From Hevea brasiliensis (lineage: Eukaryota > Streptophyta > Magnoliopsida > Malpighiales > Euphorbiaceae): a stretch of 64,000 bases of DNA. The stretch covers positions 39,883,140 to 39,947,139 of the forward strand of contig NC_079502.1 in assembly GCF_030052815.1 (NCBI RefSeq). Direction: 5' to 3'. Positions within the stretch are counted from its first letter, which is position 1, and each line of letters opens with the position of its first letter. The position numbers and the translations under genes are program-made. This document shows, piece after piece, positions 22,471-34,465 of this stretch. The notes below the pieces were generated by a model. It made no database searches. It was given only the letters and a program-made list of their open reading frames with translations, and was not told where the DNA came from.

Positions 22471-22939
22471 AAGGGACGTCCAAACAAGGTAGATTCTCTA
22501 TTTGCTTATTATTCTTTTTGTTTCTTACCTTTTTCATATTTGTTGTTTGGCTCTAGTTCCATATTTGTTTCTTCTTCTTCATCTTGCATCTTGTTCTTTC
22601 TTGCTAAACCTTATTTTGCTTCTTATTGTGTTTCTGTTATTCATATTTTTGTTCATTGTATGCTTGACCGAAATTGGCTCTTGGGGTTTAGTATGACTTG
22701 TTTGTTTAAAAATTTGTTTTGTTGAGTTTTTCTTGGGGTTTTGGGTTAATCAAGCCAAAGCCATTATTCTAGCTATCCATCTTGCTTCCTTCATTTTGAT
22801 ATCAAGCATGAGAGATTATTTGGGTCATTGAGTTCGACTTACCTATTAGGCCTAAAACTTTACCAGCATTATTTGGGTGTGTTTAAGACGTTGGGTGTAA
22901 ATTTTGGGGGTTGTTTGATATTGTTTGCCTACTGAACTA

Positions 22940-23520
22940 AAATTTTGCGGCAGATTCGATCAAATTAAGTTCACATAGCAAATATACCCAGAAATGCCTG
23001 AAAATTTACAGAGTGTTTATACCCCACTTCGGTAGTTTCCAAATTAAATTTTAGCTTAAAATTCAACCATTTGTGTGGGGAACCAAAATTTTGCGGCAGA
23101 ATCGATTAAAATAAGTTCACATAGCAAATATACCCAGAAATTTCTGAAAATTTACCGAGTGTTTATACCCCATATCAGTAGTTCTCAAATTAAATTTCAG
23201 CTTAAAATTCATCCGTTTGTGTGGGGAACCAAAATTTGCGGCAGACCTAATCAAATTAAGTTCACATAGCAAATCAGCCCAGAAATTCCTAAATATTTAC
23301 AGGCTATTTGTGCCACATTTGAGCTATTCTCAATTTAAATTTCAGCTCAAAATTTAATCATTTGTGTGGGGAACCAAAATTTTGTGGCAGACACGATTAC
23401 ATTTGATTTACATAGTAAGTCTGTCAAGAAAAGCCTGAAATTCTTGCAGCAATTAGTCAGTATTGGGTTGCATTTTCCTACTCAATTTCAGATCAAAATA
23501 CACTCGTTTGCTTGGTGATC
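22940..23520 (+). repeat. 146-bp tandem repeats in the leader of element A (about 4 units)
   Basis: Unit starts with AAATTTTGCGGCAGA recur at 22940, 23086, 23232 and 23377. Each is followed by ttaagttcacatagcaaat and ends in gtgtggggaacc. Element B has three starts (56561, 56707, 56853). The rest of the leader to 24007 is T-rich and non-coding. Confidence 0.9.
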
Positions 23521-24007
23521 CTAAATTTATGCAATTCTTAGTGTATTGTGTGAACTGCTGGTAATTGTGATAAGTTGGTAGCAAACTTGGATATTTAAGC
23601 TTGATATCTCTACTTTAGGTTGTCTCTTTTCCAGCTTACTACTCTTTTATTTTGGTGTCTTCTTTCTTGATTCCTTATTACATTACATTTCCATAATTGA
23701 GCTTTTCTTTTCTTGACTTCTTGAATCACATTATTGTTTTCTTGATTACTCGTTTTGATCCGTCACGTTCAAGAATTTTATTGTGTGTTAAATTTTTGTG
23801 GGTACAGTCTTGGTTTGAGTTACTTGAGTTTGATAAGAACTTATGGACATAGCCAAGAGAGGTAAAAGGCACAGAGTAGTGAGTTCATAAGAGGGAAAAA
23901 GCCTTGTTGAGTTAAACACGAGTGGAGTGTCCCCTGTTGAGTGTAAACACATAAGGGAGTGAGTGAGGTGTTTTCTTTACACTAACCATTTTCTTGCAGT
24001 CCAAAAC

Positions 24008-24360
24008 ATGTCTAGAAGGGGTGATGGTAGTGAGGGAAGGTGAAAATCCATTCTACATGCAGTCAGGACAACAATTTGAAAGAATGAATGTTGTGTGCAA
24101 TGGAATCATAGATAGGTTGGAAAGATTGGAGCAAAGAGATAGGCAAAATGAGAGAAGGCCAAATAGGAGGGATCTTGTACCTCCAGTAGTTGAATCTGAT
24201 GAAGTTGAGGTTGATAACTATGATTTTGAGGTTGAAAGACCTAGGAGGGGTAGATATGAGAGAAGAGCTGAAGATAGGAGGAATGGGGATAGGAGGATAA
24301 GAAGAGAGGAAAGAGAGAGGAATAGGGTAGATGACAATATCAAAAGAGAGCAGAGAAGAA
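24008..24360 (+). pseudogene. gag N-terminus of element A, frameshifted and truncated
   Basis: It corresponds to MSRRGDGSEGEGENPFYMQ in B. A 2-bp loss near 24037 shifts the frame, so the open reading enters from another ATG. It continues NGIIDRLERLEQRDRQNER and an Arg-rich, acidic-patch linker to DDNIK. It then jumps straight into EQRRKG, which belongs after protease. The capsid, zinc knuckle and protease are deleted. Confidence 0.88.
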
Positions 24361-24376
24361 AAGGAGTGAAAAGAAA

Positions 24377-25884
24377 TTGACTGAAAATGTTGTGAGTGAG
24401 CAAGACAAGGGTGGTTGTGAGAAAAGAAAAGAGAGTAAAGAAAACATTCGAAGAGTGCTTGAAAAAGGTGAAACTTCGGCACAAAAGGAGAGCTGTGCGG
24501 AAAGAGGGGAGAGAAAATTAAGCTTGTATGCTAAAGGAAGAGATGTGGGCAATGCCATGTTTGCTAACAAGCAAATGTTATTAATTGTGTTTAAGGACTC
24601 TTGTTTATCCACATCTGACCTTGACCCGAATTTGCCTAGTGTTGTTGTCTCCCTTTTGCAGGAATATGAGGATGTACTATCTGAGGAGATGCCAGTTGGA
24701 CTACCACCTATTCGAGGGATTGAGCACCAGATTGATTTTGTACCTGGAGCCGTTATTCCCAACCGTCCAGCCTATAGAAGTAACCCTGAAGAAACCAAAG
24801 AATTACAAAGGCAAGTTGAGGAATTGCTAGCTAAGGGTTATGTGAGAGAAAGTATGACCCTTGTGCTGTACCTGTCCTTTTGGTACCAAAGAAAGATGGC
24901 ACATGGCGCATGTGTGTGGATTGTAGGGCGGTCAACAAAATCACTATAAAGTATCGCCATCCTATACCTAAATTGGATGATATGTTGGATGAACTTTGTG
25001 GTGCTTGTGTTTTTACCAAAATTGACTTGAAAAGCGGATATCATCAAATTCGCATGAAAGTAGGTGATGAATGGAAGACTGCATTTAAAATAAAGCATGG
25101 ACTATATGAGTGGTTAGTGATGCCTTTTGGGCTAACTAATGCTCCTAGCACTTTTATGAGATTGATGAATCATGTGTTGCGTTCTTTTATTGGAAAATTT
25201 GTTGTTGTTTATTTTGATGATATATTGGTTTACAGTAGAGACATGAATGAACATATGCATCATTTAAGAGCTGTATTCGATGTGTTAAGAAAGGAAAAAT
25301 TATATGCTAACTTGAAGAAATGTTCATTTTGCATGGAAAAGGTTGTCTTTTTAGGATTTGTCATTAGTGCTAATGGTGTTGAAGTTGATGATGAAAAAAT
25401 TAGAGCTATTAAAGACTGGCCCATTCCAAAGACTGCATCTAAAGTACGTAGTTTTCATGGACTAGGTAGTTTCTATAGAAGATTTATTAAGAATTTCAGT
25501 ACCATTGCAGCACCATTGAATGATCTTGTCAGAAAGAATGTTAATTTTGTTTGGAAACAAAAACAAGATGATGCTTTTCACAAAATTAAAGAGATGTTAT
25601 GTTCCGCTCCTGTGTTGACTTTACCTGATTTTTCTAAGACTTTTGAGATTGAGTGTGACGCATCAGGAATAGGTATTGGAGCCGTTTTAATGCAGGATAA
25701 GATACCAATAGCATACTTTAGTGAGAAGCTTAATGGAGCAGCTTTGAACTATTCTACATATGACAAAGAGTTGTATGCATTGGTACGTGCCTTGGAAACG
25801 TGGCAACATTACCTTTGGCCAAAGCAATTTATCATCCACACAGATCATGAGTCATTGAAGCATATCAAGGGGAAAATAAGTTGA
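24377..25884 (+). pseudogene. pol of element A: RT and RNase H with one frameshift
   Basis: 24377-24870 holds the linker and RT N-terminus (GLPPIRGIEHQIDFVPGAV). A 1-bp loss near 24856 moves the frame, after which 24880-25884 (334 aa) is open. It has [49 protein letters not shown], the catalytic YFDDILVYS, then RNase H ([46 protein letters not shown]). A further 1-bp loss near 25872 ends it early. RT motifs are intact, the best-preserved polymerase core in A. Confidence 0.92.
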
Positions 25885-25947
25885 ATAGGCATCATGCAAA
25901 ATGGGTTGAGTTCCTTGAGACCTTCCCATATGTGATTCAATACAAAC

Positions 25948-26244
25948 ATGGGAAAGAAAATGTGGTTGCTGATGCCTTATCTCGAAGGAACAGATTCGAG
26001 GATGAATCCTTTTGAAGCGGAGGGGAATGATGAGAATCAAGCTACATCCACGCTAAAGGATTTCATCCAAGGTCCAATTACTAGAGCTAGAGCTAAATCA
26101 CTTCAGAATTTAATTTATGAAATCATAAGAAGCAAGGATTATAAGCTGGAATGGCATGAAGAAAATTATAAAGGATTAAATTTGGTGAAAATTGAGCTTG
26201 GAAGTGACCAGGTGTCATGTGAAGCATTAGATTACATGGAATAA
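25948..26244 (+). pseudogene. pol C-terminus of element A, running into the 3' LTR
   Basis: The reading VVADALSRR, normally followed by integrase, is joined to the extreme C-terminus ([16 protein letters not shown]). It continues in the LTR as DFIQGPITRARAKSLQNL to DQVSCEALDYME. The stop lies 217 bp inside the LTR. It shows both the integrase deletion and the pol-LTR overlap of this family. Confidence 0.85.
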
Positions 26245-26847
26245 CCTGTGGACATGCATGCACCAGATCCAACCCATGTACATGCATCTGCTGGCACCTT
26301 TTTCAAGGAATATTCCTTGCTGTTATAACCACCTCTCTTTTGGACTTAAATGCCCTTAATTGCTGCTGTATTAAATTCACTTTTTGTTAGGAGTTTTTAG
26401 TCTTTTGATAGATTAATTTTTGTTTGGACTTAAAGCCCCTTACAGCTGTTACTAAAGTAGGGATATTTTTGTCTTTAGCTCTGAAGCCAAGAGGCTATAA
26501 ATACAAGTGTAATGAGAGGGTGGAGGACACACTTTAAATATAATGAGAGATAGTTTCTGCTCCTTTAGTGAGTAAATTGGCTGTTGCCTTTGTTCTTGTG
26601 AAGCTCATTAACTTGCTGAGATTCTATCTTGCAAGGTTTAATGTGCATAATATTCTTGGTTTATTCATTCTCCATATGAATTAGGTCAAGAATCCCATTT
26701 TTGATATTTTCTTTGAATTACACAACAATCTGATTGTGCTGGTTCAAAGATTCAAATTCATACATCTTGATTTGGTGCTTTCCATATTGTTCATTTAATT
26801 CTTGAATGTGGGTTTTCAAGTTACCAATTACTTGAAGGTTCACATCA
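26028..26847 (+). repeat. 3' LTR of element A (820 bp)
   Basis: It starts TGATGAGAATC directly after the purine tract and ends CACATCA before the TSD CCAAG. In the first 110 bp I count about four differences from the 5' LTR. Confidence 0.95.
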
Positions 26848-28057
26848 CCAAGGGATACTCTCTTGTATATGTTTTATTAATTCATCTAAAACTAATGTAA
26901 AAAGGTAAGGGCTTATAGCTGAACCTTGGTGTAATCCAACTGAGATAGGAAAATCTCTTATGTCCCTCCCACTGTGCGCACAATAGTAGTTGCTCTTTCA
27001 TACATATCTTTCAACACTTGTATGTACCTAATAGATACTCCCTTTTGTTCTAACACTCTTTATAAGATATCTCTTGGAACACTATCATAAGCCTTCTCCA
27101 AATTGATAAAAACCATATGTAAATCTTTTCTCGCATCTCTATATTTCTCCATCAAGCTTCTAATGAGAAAGATCGCTTCCATAGTTGAATGACTAGGCAT
27201 GAAGCCAAATTGATTGGGAGAGATAAAAGTATCATGACGTAGTCAATGTTCCACAACTCTCTCCCACAACTTTATAGTATGGCTCATCAGTTTAATTCCC
27301 CTATAGTTTGAGTAACTCTGTATGTCTCCTTTATTTTTAAAAATAGGTAGTAAAATACTCCTCTTCTATTCATAAGGCATTTTCTTTAAATTTAGAATCT
27401 TATTAAATAATTTAGTTAACCATGCTACTCCCATATCTTCCAAACAGTTCCACACTTCAATTGGTATTCCATCGAGTCCACAGGCTTTACCCACTTTCAT
27501 TCTCTTAAGTGCTTCCTTTACTTCTAAAGATCTAATCCTTCTAGTATAATTCACATTCTTTTCTATTGCTCTATAGTCTATATTCATGCTATTACCATTT
27601 TGACTATTATTAAAGAGATCATCAAAATAATTTCTCCATTTTTCTTTAATGTCATTATCTTTCAGCAATACTTTTTCTTCTTTATCCTTGATGCACCTAA
27701 CTTAATTGAGATCTTGATATTTCTTTTCTCTCCTCCTTGCTAATCTATAAATATCTTTCTCCCCTTCTTTAGTTCCAAGTTTCTCATATAGCTCCTCAAA
27801 GGCCTGCGCTCTTGCTTGATTAACTGCCTTTTTTACTTCTTTCTTTACTATCTTGTACTGTTCATATGCCTCATTATTATCACACTTGGGTAATTTCTTA
27901 TACCATTCTCTCTTTCTCTTCACTGCCTTTTGTACTTCCTCATTCCACCACCATCTCTCTTTTGAGGGTAGTCCATGTCCTCTAAACTCTATAAGTACTT
28001 TTCTAGCTACTTCTCTAATATTTGATGCCATCTGTATCCACATATCATTGGCCTCCA
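26848..28057 (-). pseudogene. LINE segment 2: connector and RT up to motif B
   Basis: Minus-strand reading: MEANDMWIQMASNIREVARK, ERWWWNEEVQKAVKRKREW, AFEELYEKLGTKEGEKDIY, then KAGLDGIP-type text (VGKACGLDGIPIEVW). It then gives [36 protein letters not shown] (motif A, Asp to Asn) and [20 protein letters not shown] (motif B). Stops interrupt it at about 27703, 27365 and elsewhere. Its left end continues in segment 3, its right end in segment 1. Confidence 0.9.
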
Positions 28058-29394
28058 TGTAACACCCCTAAGTTCGGTAGTGCGTTCTACTGTTTCGGTG
28101 ACCAGTGTTGTCCGGACAGCTAGAATGCCTAGAACTACACTTCGATATGAGTGAAGAGACATTAAATAATGAAATACAAGAAAAGAAAATACAAGAAAAA
28201 TAAAGGAAAAATAATAGTAAAGAAATGCAACTAAGTTAAGCGAGCCGAGAACCCTAGCGATGGGTGACCGCACCGGGAAGTCACGGCGTGGACCGTTGAC
28301 TAGCCCTGGACCCGGGGAACCCTGAAAAATATTTTTAGGAGTTAAAGAGACACCAATTGAAGTAGAAATATCAAAGAAAAATTAAATAATTAGTACAAAG
28401 AAAAGCGAGAAATCGAAAAACGGACAAAACCTGGTGTTACCGAAAAATCGGGAATGCAACCCGAACAGGGGCATTGTGATCATTTGACACCCCGAGTTGT
28501 CTTTTGACCTAAATGTCCATTAAAAATAAATAATATTACACTTGAAAAATGTCATGAAAAATTAAATTGGTGGTACCTAATGTAAATAGCAAAAATTGGG
28601 AGTTAAATGTGGAAAAATGGAACCTTAGAATAAACAATGATTTAATTCTTACATAGTGGTCCACTAACTCATTTAAGTGGACCATTAAAGCTTCATTTGG
28701 GCAGAATATACATCTTCATCTTCAACCTTAGAACCAGCAGAAAATTTGCTCCAAAAAAACTCCATTGACGCATGGTTGAAGCTCCATGCATATGAGATTC
28801 AAGCTTCTTTCCTTCTACCTTCCTTCATCAAAGTTAGTCTACACCACTTGGGCAGTAGATTGGCAGCAAGAAGACCAAGTTTTGGTGAAGATTTAAGAAG
28901 TCTCATCCATAGGTAAGTTTGAGTTTTTGATTGTTGCTTTATTAAAGTTTGTAAGGGTGTTATGGGTGTTTGATTTATGGAGAAATTTTTGAGTTTTGAT
29001 GTTGAATGGGAATGTGCACTTTTGGCAGCCATGGAAACACCTTGAAGGCAGTTTAATTGTGCTTGTAAATGGTGAATTAAATGATTGATTAAATGTATAT
29101 TGTGTAGGAAATTGTTTGGGTAATGTATACTTAGTATATATAAATGTAAAATGAGATTTAAAGCTTGGAAAGTAATGGAATGTAAGTGTACCATTGTGGC
29201 AGTTTGTTAACTCTTGAAGAATGCTGGAATTCATGCTTAGTTTATGGAATAATGATGTTAAAATGTGTTGGTTGTTATGGCAGTTTGAATGGAGGTATAG
29301 TGGTGTGAAGGTTGGACATGTGAATGAGCTTGGTTATGGAGTTAAATTGTTGTAAATTGAGTTGGGCAAATTCTGCACTTATTGGTGCACATTG
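28058..29394 (+). repeat. 5' LTR of element C, first part
   Basis: It starts TGTAACACCCCTAAGTTC and matches 42094-43413 of the 3' LTR closely. Interrupted at 29394 by element D. Short ORFs inside on either strand are not conserved as proteins. Confidence 0.93.
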
Positions 29395-30331
29395 TAATGA
29401 GGAACCGGTTGCACCAATTGCACATCAAGGGCCAATAACTAGAGCAATGGCTAAGAAGCTTCAAGGCTTGGTGCATAAGCACATCACCAAGTCCAACCTC
29501 TTGCAAGTATTCGGTTGGGACATGGAAGAGAGAAGCCAACCTTGCTGTACATTTCTTTGCATATTTGAGGAGCCAAGAGACCAAGTGGCATCCGTCCAAG
29601 TTGGCATACATGTGGCAGCCACGTCAGCAAGTCCATCCTAGTTGGCATCCAATGTGGCGTCCAAGTGGAGTGCCTGGGTGGCAGCACAATTGGCAGCCCA
29701 TCTCCACCTACCTTTTGAGGATGCTTTTGTCCATTTTGCAAAGATTGGAAGCCATAACTTTGTCCAAGAGCTCCAGCCATGCTTCAACCTTTTATAGGAA
29801 AAGCAAAGTTACTACTTTCAGCTTCAAGACAAAACATCTCTTTTCAGATTGTCTTTCAATTGAAGCTGCCAAATCTGACCTTCCTATTAATGTTTGAACT
29901 TTGTATCTATTTTTAGGAGAGATTGGTCTATTAACCAAGACTTGCACATGTCCCATGGTTGTTGAAATGTCTTGACAACACCAACCCATATTTCTGCCTT
30001 CTTTTGTTTCATTTTGGTATCAGAATTCATATGGTAAATTTTTGAGCAAAATTGTTGGAGCTTTGCTTCAAAGTTCTTCTTAGAACTCTCTCTATTTTTC
30101 TTAGCAAATTCTTGGCTTGATTTGTTAAGTTTTATTATATGTTCAAGGTTGTTCATCAGCATAGGTGAATTGGTCTTGTTCTTGGCTGTCTTTCTTGGGA
30201 ATTATATTTTCAGTTCTCCATCTTCAAGGTGAAGGGTTGAAGGTTCAAGGGAGTTTCTTGGCTTGTTTTGAAGACGGTCCTTTGGTCTTTCTTCTTAGTG
30301 GAATCAGTTACTAAGGGTAAAAACCGTATCA
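29395..30331 (+). repeat. 5' LTR of element D (937 bp)
   Basis: It starts TAATGAGGAACC, where the 3' copy has TGATGAGGAACC, so the terminal TG is mutated. It ends CCGTATCA. It has one copy of the 63-bp unit that is doubled in the 3' LTR. Confidence 0.93.
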
Positions 30332-30333
30332 TT

Positions 30334-30345
30334 TGGTATCAGAGC
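30334..30345 (+). other. Primer-binding site of element D
   Basis: TGGTATCAGAGC, matching initiator tRNA-Met, begins 2 bp after the LTR. Confidence 0.92.
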
Positions 30346-31421
30346 TTAGGCTCTCTTCAAAACAGGTTGGTCATCCATTTTGTTGTGTTCTTGTTTTTCC
30401 TTTCTCCTTTTTTTCTTCCTTGTGTTTCAGCCTTGAAGGTTCTTCAAGTGTTTTCTGGTGTTTGTAAGAAAATCTGAACATATTCAGGGCTTAGTAGTGA
30501 GTTTACACTCAATACTACTAATCTTAGGGTATATTAGAGGCTTTCTTGCATCTGTCCTTGTTTCCCTAATTTTGTCACATTGGTGTTGTTTCCTACCTTA
30601 AGCCTTTTCCTCACAACCTGGTTATTTGCATCTTTGTGTCTTGTGAAGTGTGTTGTTGAAGTGTTTAGTGTTGGATGTATCTATTGTGTGGTTACATGAT
30701 ATAAAAAAAAAAAGAACAAAAAGAAAGAAGAAAAAAAAAAGGTGCTAAAGTGTATATTTGAGTGCTGGAATATTTAAGTTCAATATTTCTATTTGGTGGT
30801 CATTTTGGGGAGGTAAAGCCAAACCAACCCAGAAAATTCTGAAACTTCATAGGGGTGCTTTGTAGGCGAAATTAAGCCTAGAAATCAAATTTGGTGTAAA
30901 AATTCTACCGTTTACTTGGTGAACCAAATTTAGCACCTATTAGGCCAATTTGGAGTCCAAAACTTCAAGGTGATTTCTGGAACCTCTAGACTTGATTTTC
31001 CCTACAAAAATTATGTCTTGTTCTTTGTCCTTAAAAGCAGTTTTACAAAATTCCAACTTTGCCTTTTTTTTTTTTTGGGAGAGGCAAAAATAGCAAGGTA
31101 ATTTCGACTCTATTTCACTTCATTGCTCTAGAGCTTGGTGTCTTCATTTCTTGCTTCAAGTGTCATAACAAACCCTTATTCCACACGTTTTGCTTGAGTT
31201 TGTGCTTGAACATATATTAAAACTTGATTTAAACTTCTTTGGAATTGCATTAGTTCGACAAGAACTTGGTAAGCAAGCTTGAGTGGAAAAAGGCATTGAG
31301 TGGCAAGAACTCCAAGAGGGTAAAAGCCTATAAACTGAGTACAAACACTTGAGTGACCAAAAATTGAGTGAATTTGTGAGGTTGTTTTCTGTTTTACTAA
31401 CTTTTTGTGCAGGTATTAAAA

Positions 31422-32823
31422 ATGTCACAAGAACAAACTAGTGGACTTAATATGGATAATCCTTTTTACCAACAAGCACTTGTTCAACATTTGGAAAGAA
31501 TTGGTAGACAATTGAGCAACCTAGCTTACCGAATTGAAAGAATTGAGCAGAATAGTGGGAATGGTAGACAAAACACAAATGAGGGGCAGAATAGGGCTAG
31601 GGGATCTAGAGTGAACAATGCACCACCTACAGATGATTGGGGATGAAAATGATGATGATTCGATGAAGGGGATGACCAAAGACTCTGCTGCACATGATGA
31701 CCACCATAGACCGAGAGGGATGAGAGGTAATAGGGGTGGAAGAGGTGGAGGCAGAAACTTGAGAAGAGGCAATATGGAGGAAGCAAGAGGGAGAGGGAGA
31801 GTGGATGGTAACATTAGTGGGATCAAAATGAAAATTCCGCCATTCCAAGGCAAAGCCAATCCGGATGCATATTTAGAGTAGGAGAGGAAGGTGGATCTCA
31901 TATTTGATTGTCACAATTATAGTGAGGAAAAGAAGGTGAAGCTTGCAGTAGTTGAGTTTACAGATTATGCCATAGTTTGGTGGGATCAATTGCTCACTAA
32001 AAGAAGGAGAAATGGGATGAGGGGTGTTGAAACTTGGGATGAGATGAAGCAAATCATGAGGGACAGATTTGTACCTCAACATTACTATAGGGAGTTGCAC
32101 CAAAGGTTGCAAGGGTCTTGCAGGAAACAAAAGTGTGGAAGAATATTTCAAGGAGATGGAGATGGCTATGATAAGAGCCAATGTAGAGGAGGATAGGGAA
32201 GCCACTATGGCTAGGTTCCTAAAGGGGCTGAATCTTGATATTGCCAACATAGTGGAGCTACAACACTATGTAGAGCTTGATGACATGTTAAATATGGCAA
32301 TCAAGATAGAAAAACAACTAAAGAAGAAGAAAGCATTCAAAATGGGTGTAGGTATGAATTTGGGCAACAATGCTCCATGGAAACCGAATTGGAAGAAGGG
32401 TGAAATTAGTGATTCCAAGGTTGTTTCTAAGGAAAAGAAAGAGGAGACTAGGGGTGGAGAAAAGCCTAGTGTGACTGAGAAAGGCAAGGGACAGAATACC
32501 TCTAGTGGGAGAACTAGGGATATCAAATGTTTTAGGTGCCTAGGGAAGGGACATTATGCATCTCAATGTCCTAACAAGAGGGTGATGGTGACGAGGCCGA
32601 ATGGGGAGATCGAATCAGAAGATGATGATGTTGATGATGATGATGCTAGTGAGAGTATGCCTCCTTTGGAGGAAGCTAGTGATGTAGAGCATGCCGTGGG
32701 AGGAAATATTCTGGTGGTTAGGCGTGCACTAAGTGCACAAGCAAAGGAAGAAGAGGGAGATGCACTGCAAAGGGAAAATATTTTCCACACTAGATGCTTG
32801 GTGAATGGTAAAACTTGTAGCAT
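31422..32823 (+). pseudogene. gag of element D with zinc knuckle, broken
   Basis: It starts MSQEQTSGLNMDNPFYQQAL. A frameshift near 31640 moves the reading to a Gly/Arg-rich linker (RGNRGGRGGGRNLRRGN). TAG at 31879 replaces the Trp codon of YLEWERKV, and another frameshift lies near 32120. Retrotrans-gag text follows: VVEFTDYAIVWWDQLL, then FKEMEMAMIRANVEEDREAT and FLKGLNLDIANIVEL. The CCHC knuckle CFRCLGKGHYASQC is at 32528-32569. The role would be particle formation and RNA binding. At least three lesions make it inactive. Confidence 0.92.
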
Positions 32824-34423
32824 GATTGTAGATAGTGGTAGTTGTGTGAATGTTGCCAGCACACTCATGGTTGCGAAGCTTGGCTTGCGCACCATCAAGC
32901 ATCCTAGACCATACAAGTTGCAATGGCTGAATGACTGTGGGGAAATTAAGGTGAACAAGCAAGTGATGTTGGCTTTTTCTATTGGAAAGTATAAGGATGA
33001 GGTGTTGTGTGATGTGGTGCCAATGCATGCTGGACATATTTTGCTAGGGAGACCATGGCAATATGATAGGAAGGTAGTGCATGATGGATTTAGGAATAGG
33101 TACTCCTTTGATCATGATGGACGAAGGGTTACTTTAGCAGCATTATCACCCGCACAAGCTTTTGAAGATCAATTAAGGATAAAACAGACCATTAATGAGC
33201 AACAACAAAGAGAGGCCGAGCTAAGAGTGCAAAAAGAGAAAGAAAGAAAAGAAAGAGAGGAAAAAGTAAGAGGGAAAAATGAGGAAGAGGAAGAGAAAGA
33301 GAAGAGAGAAAATTCCAAAAGAGTGAAACCAAAAGGAAAGGGCTCGGGGCAAAAGGAGAGTTGTGAGAAGAGTGGAGAGAATAAAGTCAGTTTGCTAGCA
33401 AAAGCCAAGGATGTGAGGACTGCATATTTTTCTAGTATGCCAATGGCTTTGCTAATTTGTAAGGGAGCTTACACCAATGTTTCTAACCTTGACCAATCCA
33501 TTCCTAGTTGTGCTTTGCCCTTATTGCAGGAGTTTGAGGATGTCTTCCCTGAAGAAATACCTAATGGGCTACCACCAATTAGAGGCATAGAGCACCAAAT
33601 AGATTTTGTGCCTGGAGCTGTAATCCCAAATAGGCCAGCCTATAGAACCAATCCGGAAGAGGCTAAGGAACTTCAAAGACAAGTGGAGAAGCTTCTAGCA
33701 AAAGGCCATGTTAGGGAGAGCATGAGCCCATGTGTCGTACCTGTTCTTTTGGTGCCTAAGAAAGATGGGAGCATGCGCATGTGTGTGGATTGTAGAGCAA
33801 TCAACAAAATCACTGTAAAGTATAGACATCCCATACCTAGACTTGATGATATGCTTGATGAGTTGCATGGTGCATGCATATTTTCTAAAATTGACTTAAA
33901 GAGTGGTTATCACCAAATTCGCATGAAATTAGGAGATGAATGGAAAACTGCCTTTAAGATTCAATATGGACTATATGAATGGTTAGTCATGCCATTTGGC
34001 TTGACCAATGCACCTACTACATATATGAGGCTTATGAACCATGTGTTGCGTGCTTTCCTAGGAAAATTTGTTGTAGTGTATTTTGATGATATCCTAGTAT
34101 ATAGCCAAAATATGCATGATCATTTGCTGCACTTGAGACAAGTCTTTGAGGTGTTGAGAAAAGAGCACTTGTATGCCAATCTTAAGAAATGCACTTTCTG
34201 TATGGACAAAGTTATTTTCTTAGGATTTGTGGTGAGTGGCAAGGGAATTGAGGTTGATGAGGACAAGGTAAGAGCCATTAGAGAGTGGCCTACACCTAAG
34301 TCTGTGAGTGATGTGAGAAGCTTCCATGGGTTGGCTAGTTTTTATAGGAGATTTGTAAAGGACTTCAGCACCATAGCCTCACCCTTGAATGAAGTTGTAA
34401 AAAAAAATGTGGGATTCAAGTGA
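32069..34423 (+). CDS. Element D open segment: gag C-terminus, protease, reverse transcriptase (784 codons)
   Basis: This is the longest open segment of D, starting mid-gag (the first Met is not a natural start). The zinc knuckle begins at residue 154. Protease has the catalytic DSG at residues 255-257 (MIVDSGSCVNVAS). A charged linker rich in Glu, Lys and Arg lies near 380-430. RT has [47 protein letters not shown] and the catalytic YFDD at 671-674. It ends at a TGA (34421-34423) where relatives have Trp ([11 protein letters not shown] in B). Catalytic motifs are intact here, but the polyprotein is cut before RNase H. Confidence 0.9.
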   Translation: MYLNITIGSCTKGCKGLAGNKSVEEYFKEMEMAMIRANVEEDREATMARFLKGLNLDIANIVELQHYVELDDMLNMAIKIEKQLKKKKAFKMGVGMNLGNNAPWKPNWKKGEISDSKVVSKEKKEETRGGEKPSVTEKGKGQNTSSGRTRDIKCFRCLGKGHYASQCPNKRVMVTRPNGEIESEDDDVDDDDASESMPPLEEASDVEHAVGGNILVVRRALSAQAKEEEGDALQRENIFHTRCLVNGKTCSMIVDSGSCVNVASTLMVAKLGLRTIKHPRPYKLQWLNDCGEIKVNKQVMLAFSIGKYKDEVLCDVVPMHAGHILLGRPWQYDRKVVHDGFRNRYSFDHDGRRVTLAALSPAQAFEDQLRIKQTINEQQQREAELRVQKEKERKEREEKVRGKNEEEEEKEKRENSKRVKPKGKGSGQKESCEKSGENKVSLLAKAKDVRTAYFSSMPMALLICKGAYTNVSNLDQSIPSCALPLLQEFEDVFPEEIPNGLPPIRGIEHQIDFVPGAVIPNRPAYRTNPEEAKELQRQVEKLLAKGHVRESMSPCVVPVLLVPKKDGSMRMCVDCRAINKITVKYRHPIPRLDDMLDELHGACIFSKIDLKSGYHQIRMKLGDEWKTAFKIQYGLYEWLVMPFGLTNAPTTYMRLMNHVLRAFLGKFVVVYFDDILVYSQNMHDHLLHLRQVFEVLRKEHLYANLKKCTFCMDKVIFLGFVVSGKGIEVDEDKVRAIREWPTPKSVSDVRSFHGLASFYRRFVKDFSTIASPLNEVVKKNVGFK

Positions 34424-34465
34424 GGGGAAGAACAAGAGCATGCATTTAATTCACTTAAGGAGAAA

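Larger units (their letters stand above)
21632..26847 (+). mobile_element. Element A: Ty3/gypsy retrotransposon with internal deletions
   Basis: Structure: TSD CCAAG (21627-21631, 26848-26852), 5' LTR, tRNA-iMet primer site, long leader with 146-bp tandem repeats, gag start, RT/RNase H, polypurine tract GAAGCGGAGGGGAA, 3' LTR. Compared with its relatives B and D it lacks most of gag plus protease (junction near 24342-24350) and all of integrase (junction near 25980-25990). That accounts for its 5.2 kb against the 7.7 kb of D. Not autonomous. Confidence 0.93.

Noticed and set aside
22940..23520. CRISPR-like or satellite array
   Set aside because: The repeats are 146 bp and contiguous without spacers, in the leader of a plant retrotransposon. 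This is a leader tandem array.
24063..24762. Minus-strand ORFs of 88-140 aa opposite gag/pol of element A (and similar at 57453-57854, 62248-62730, 31521-31901)
   Set aside because: Antisense shadows of gag and the Lys/Glu-rich linker. They appear wherever the sense frame is conserved.
28799..29234. Overlapping minus-strand ORFs of 113-131 aa, repeated at 42816-43251
   Set aside because: They lie in both LTRs of element C, antisense, in two frames at once, with low-complexity composition. Their conservation is explained by LTR duplication.
29565..29897. 110-aa ORF in the LTR of D, again at 36372-36704
   Set aside because: It lies in both LTR copies in a frame other than pol, with no recognisable domain, and the last residues differ through frame drift.
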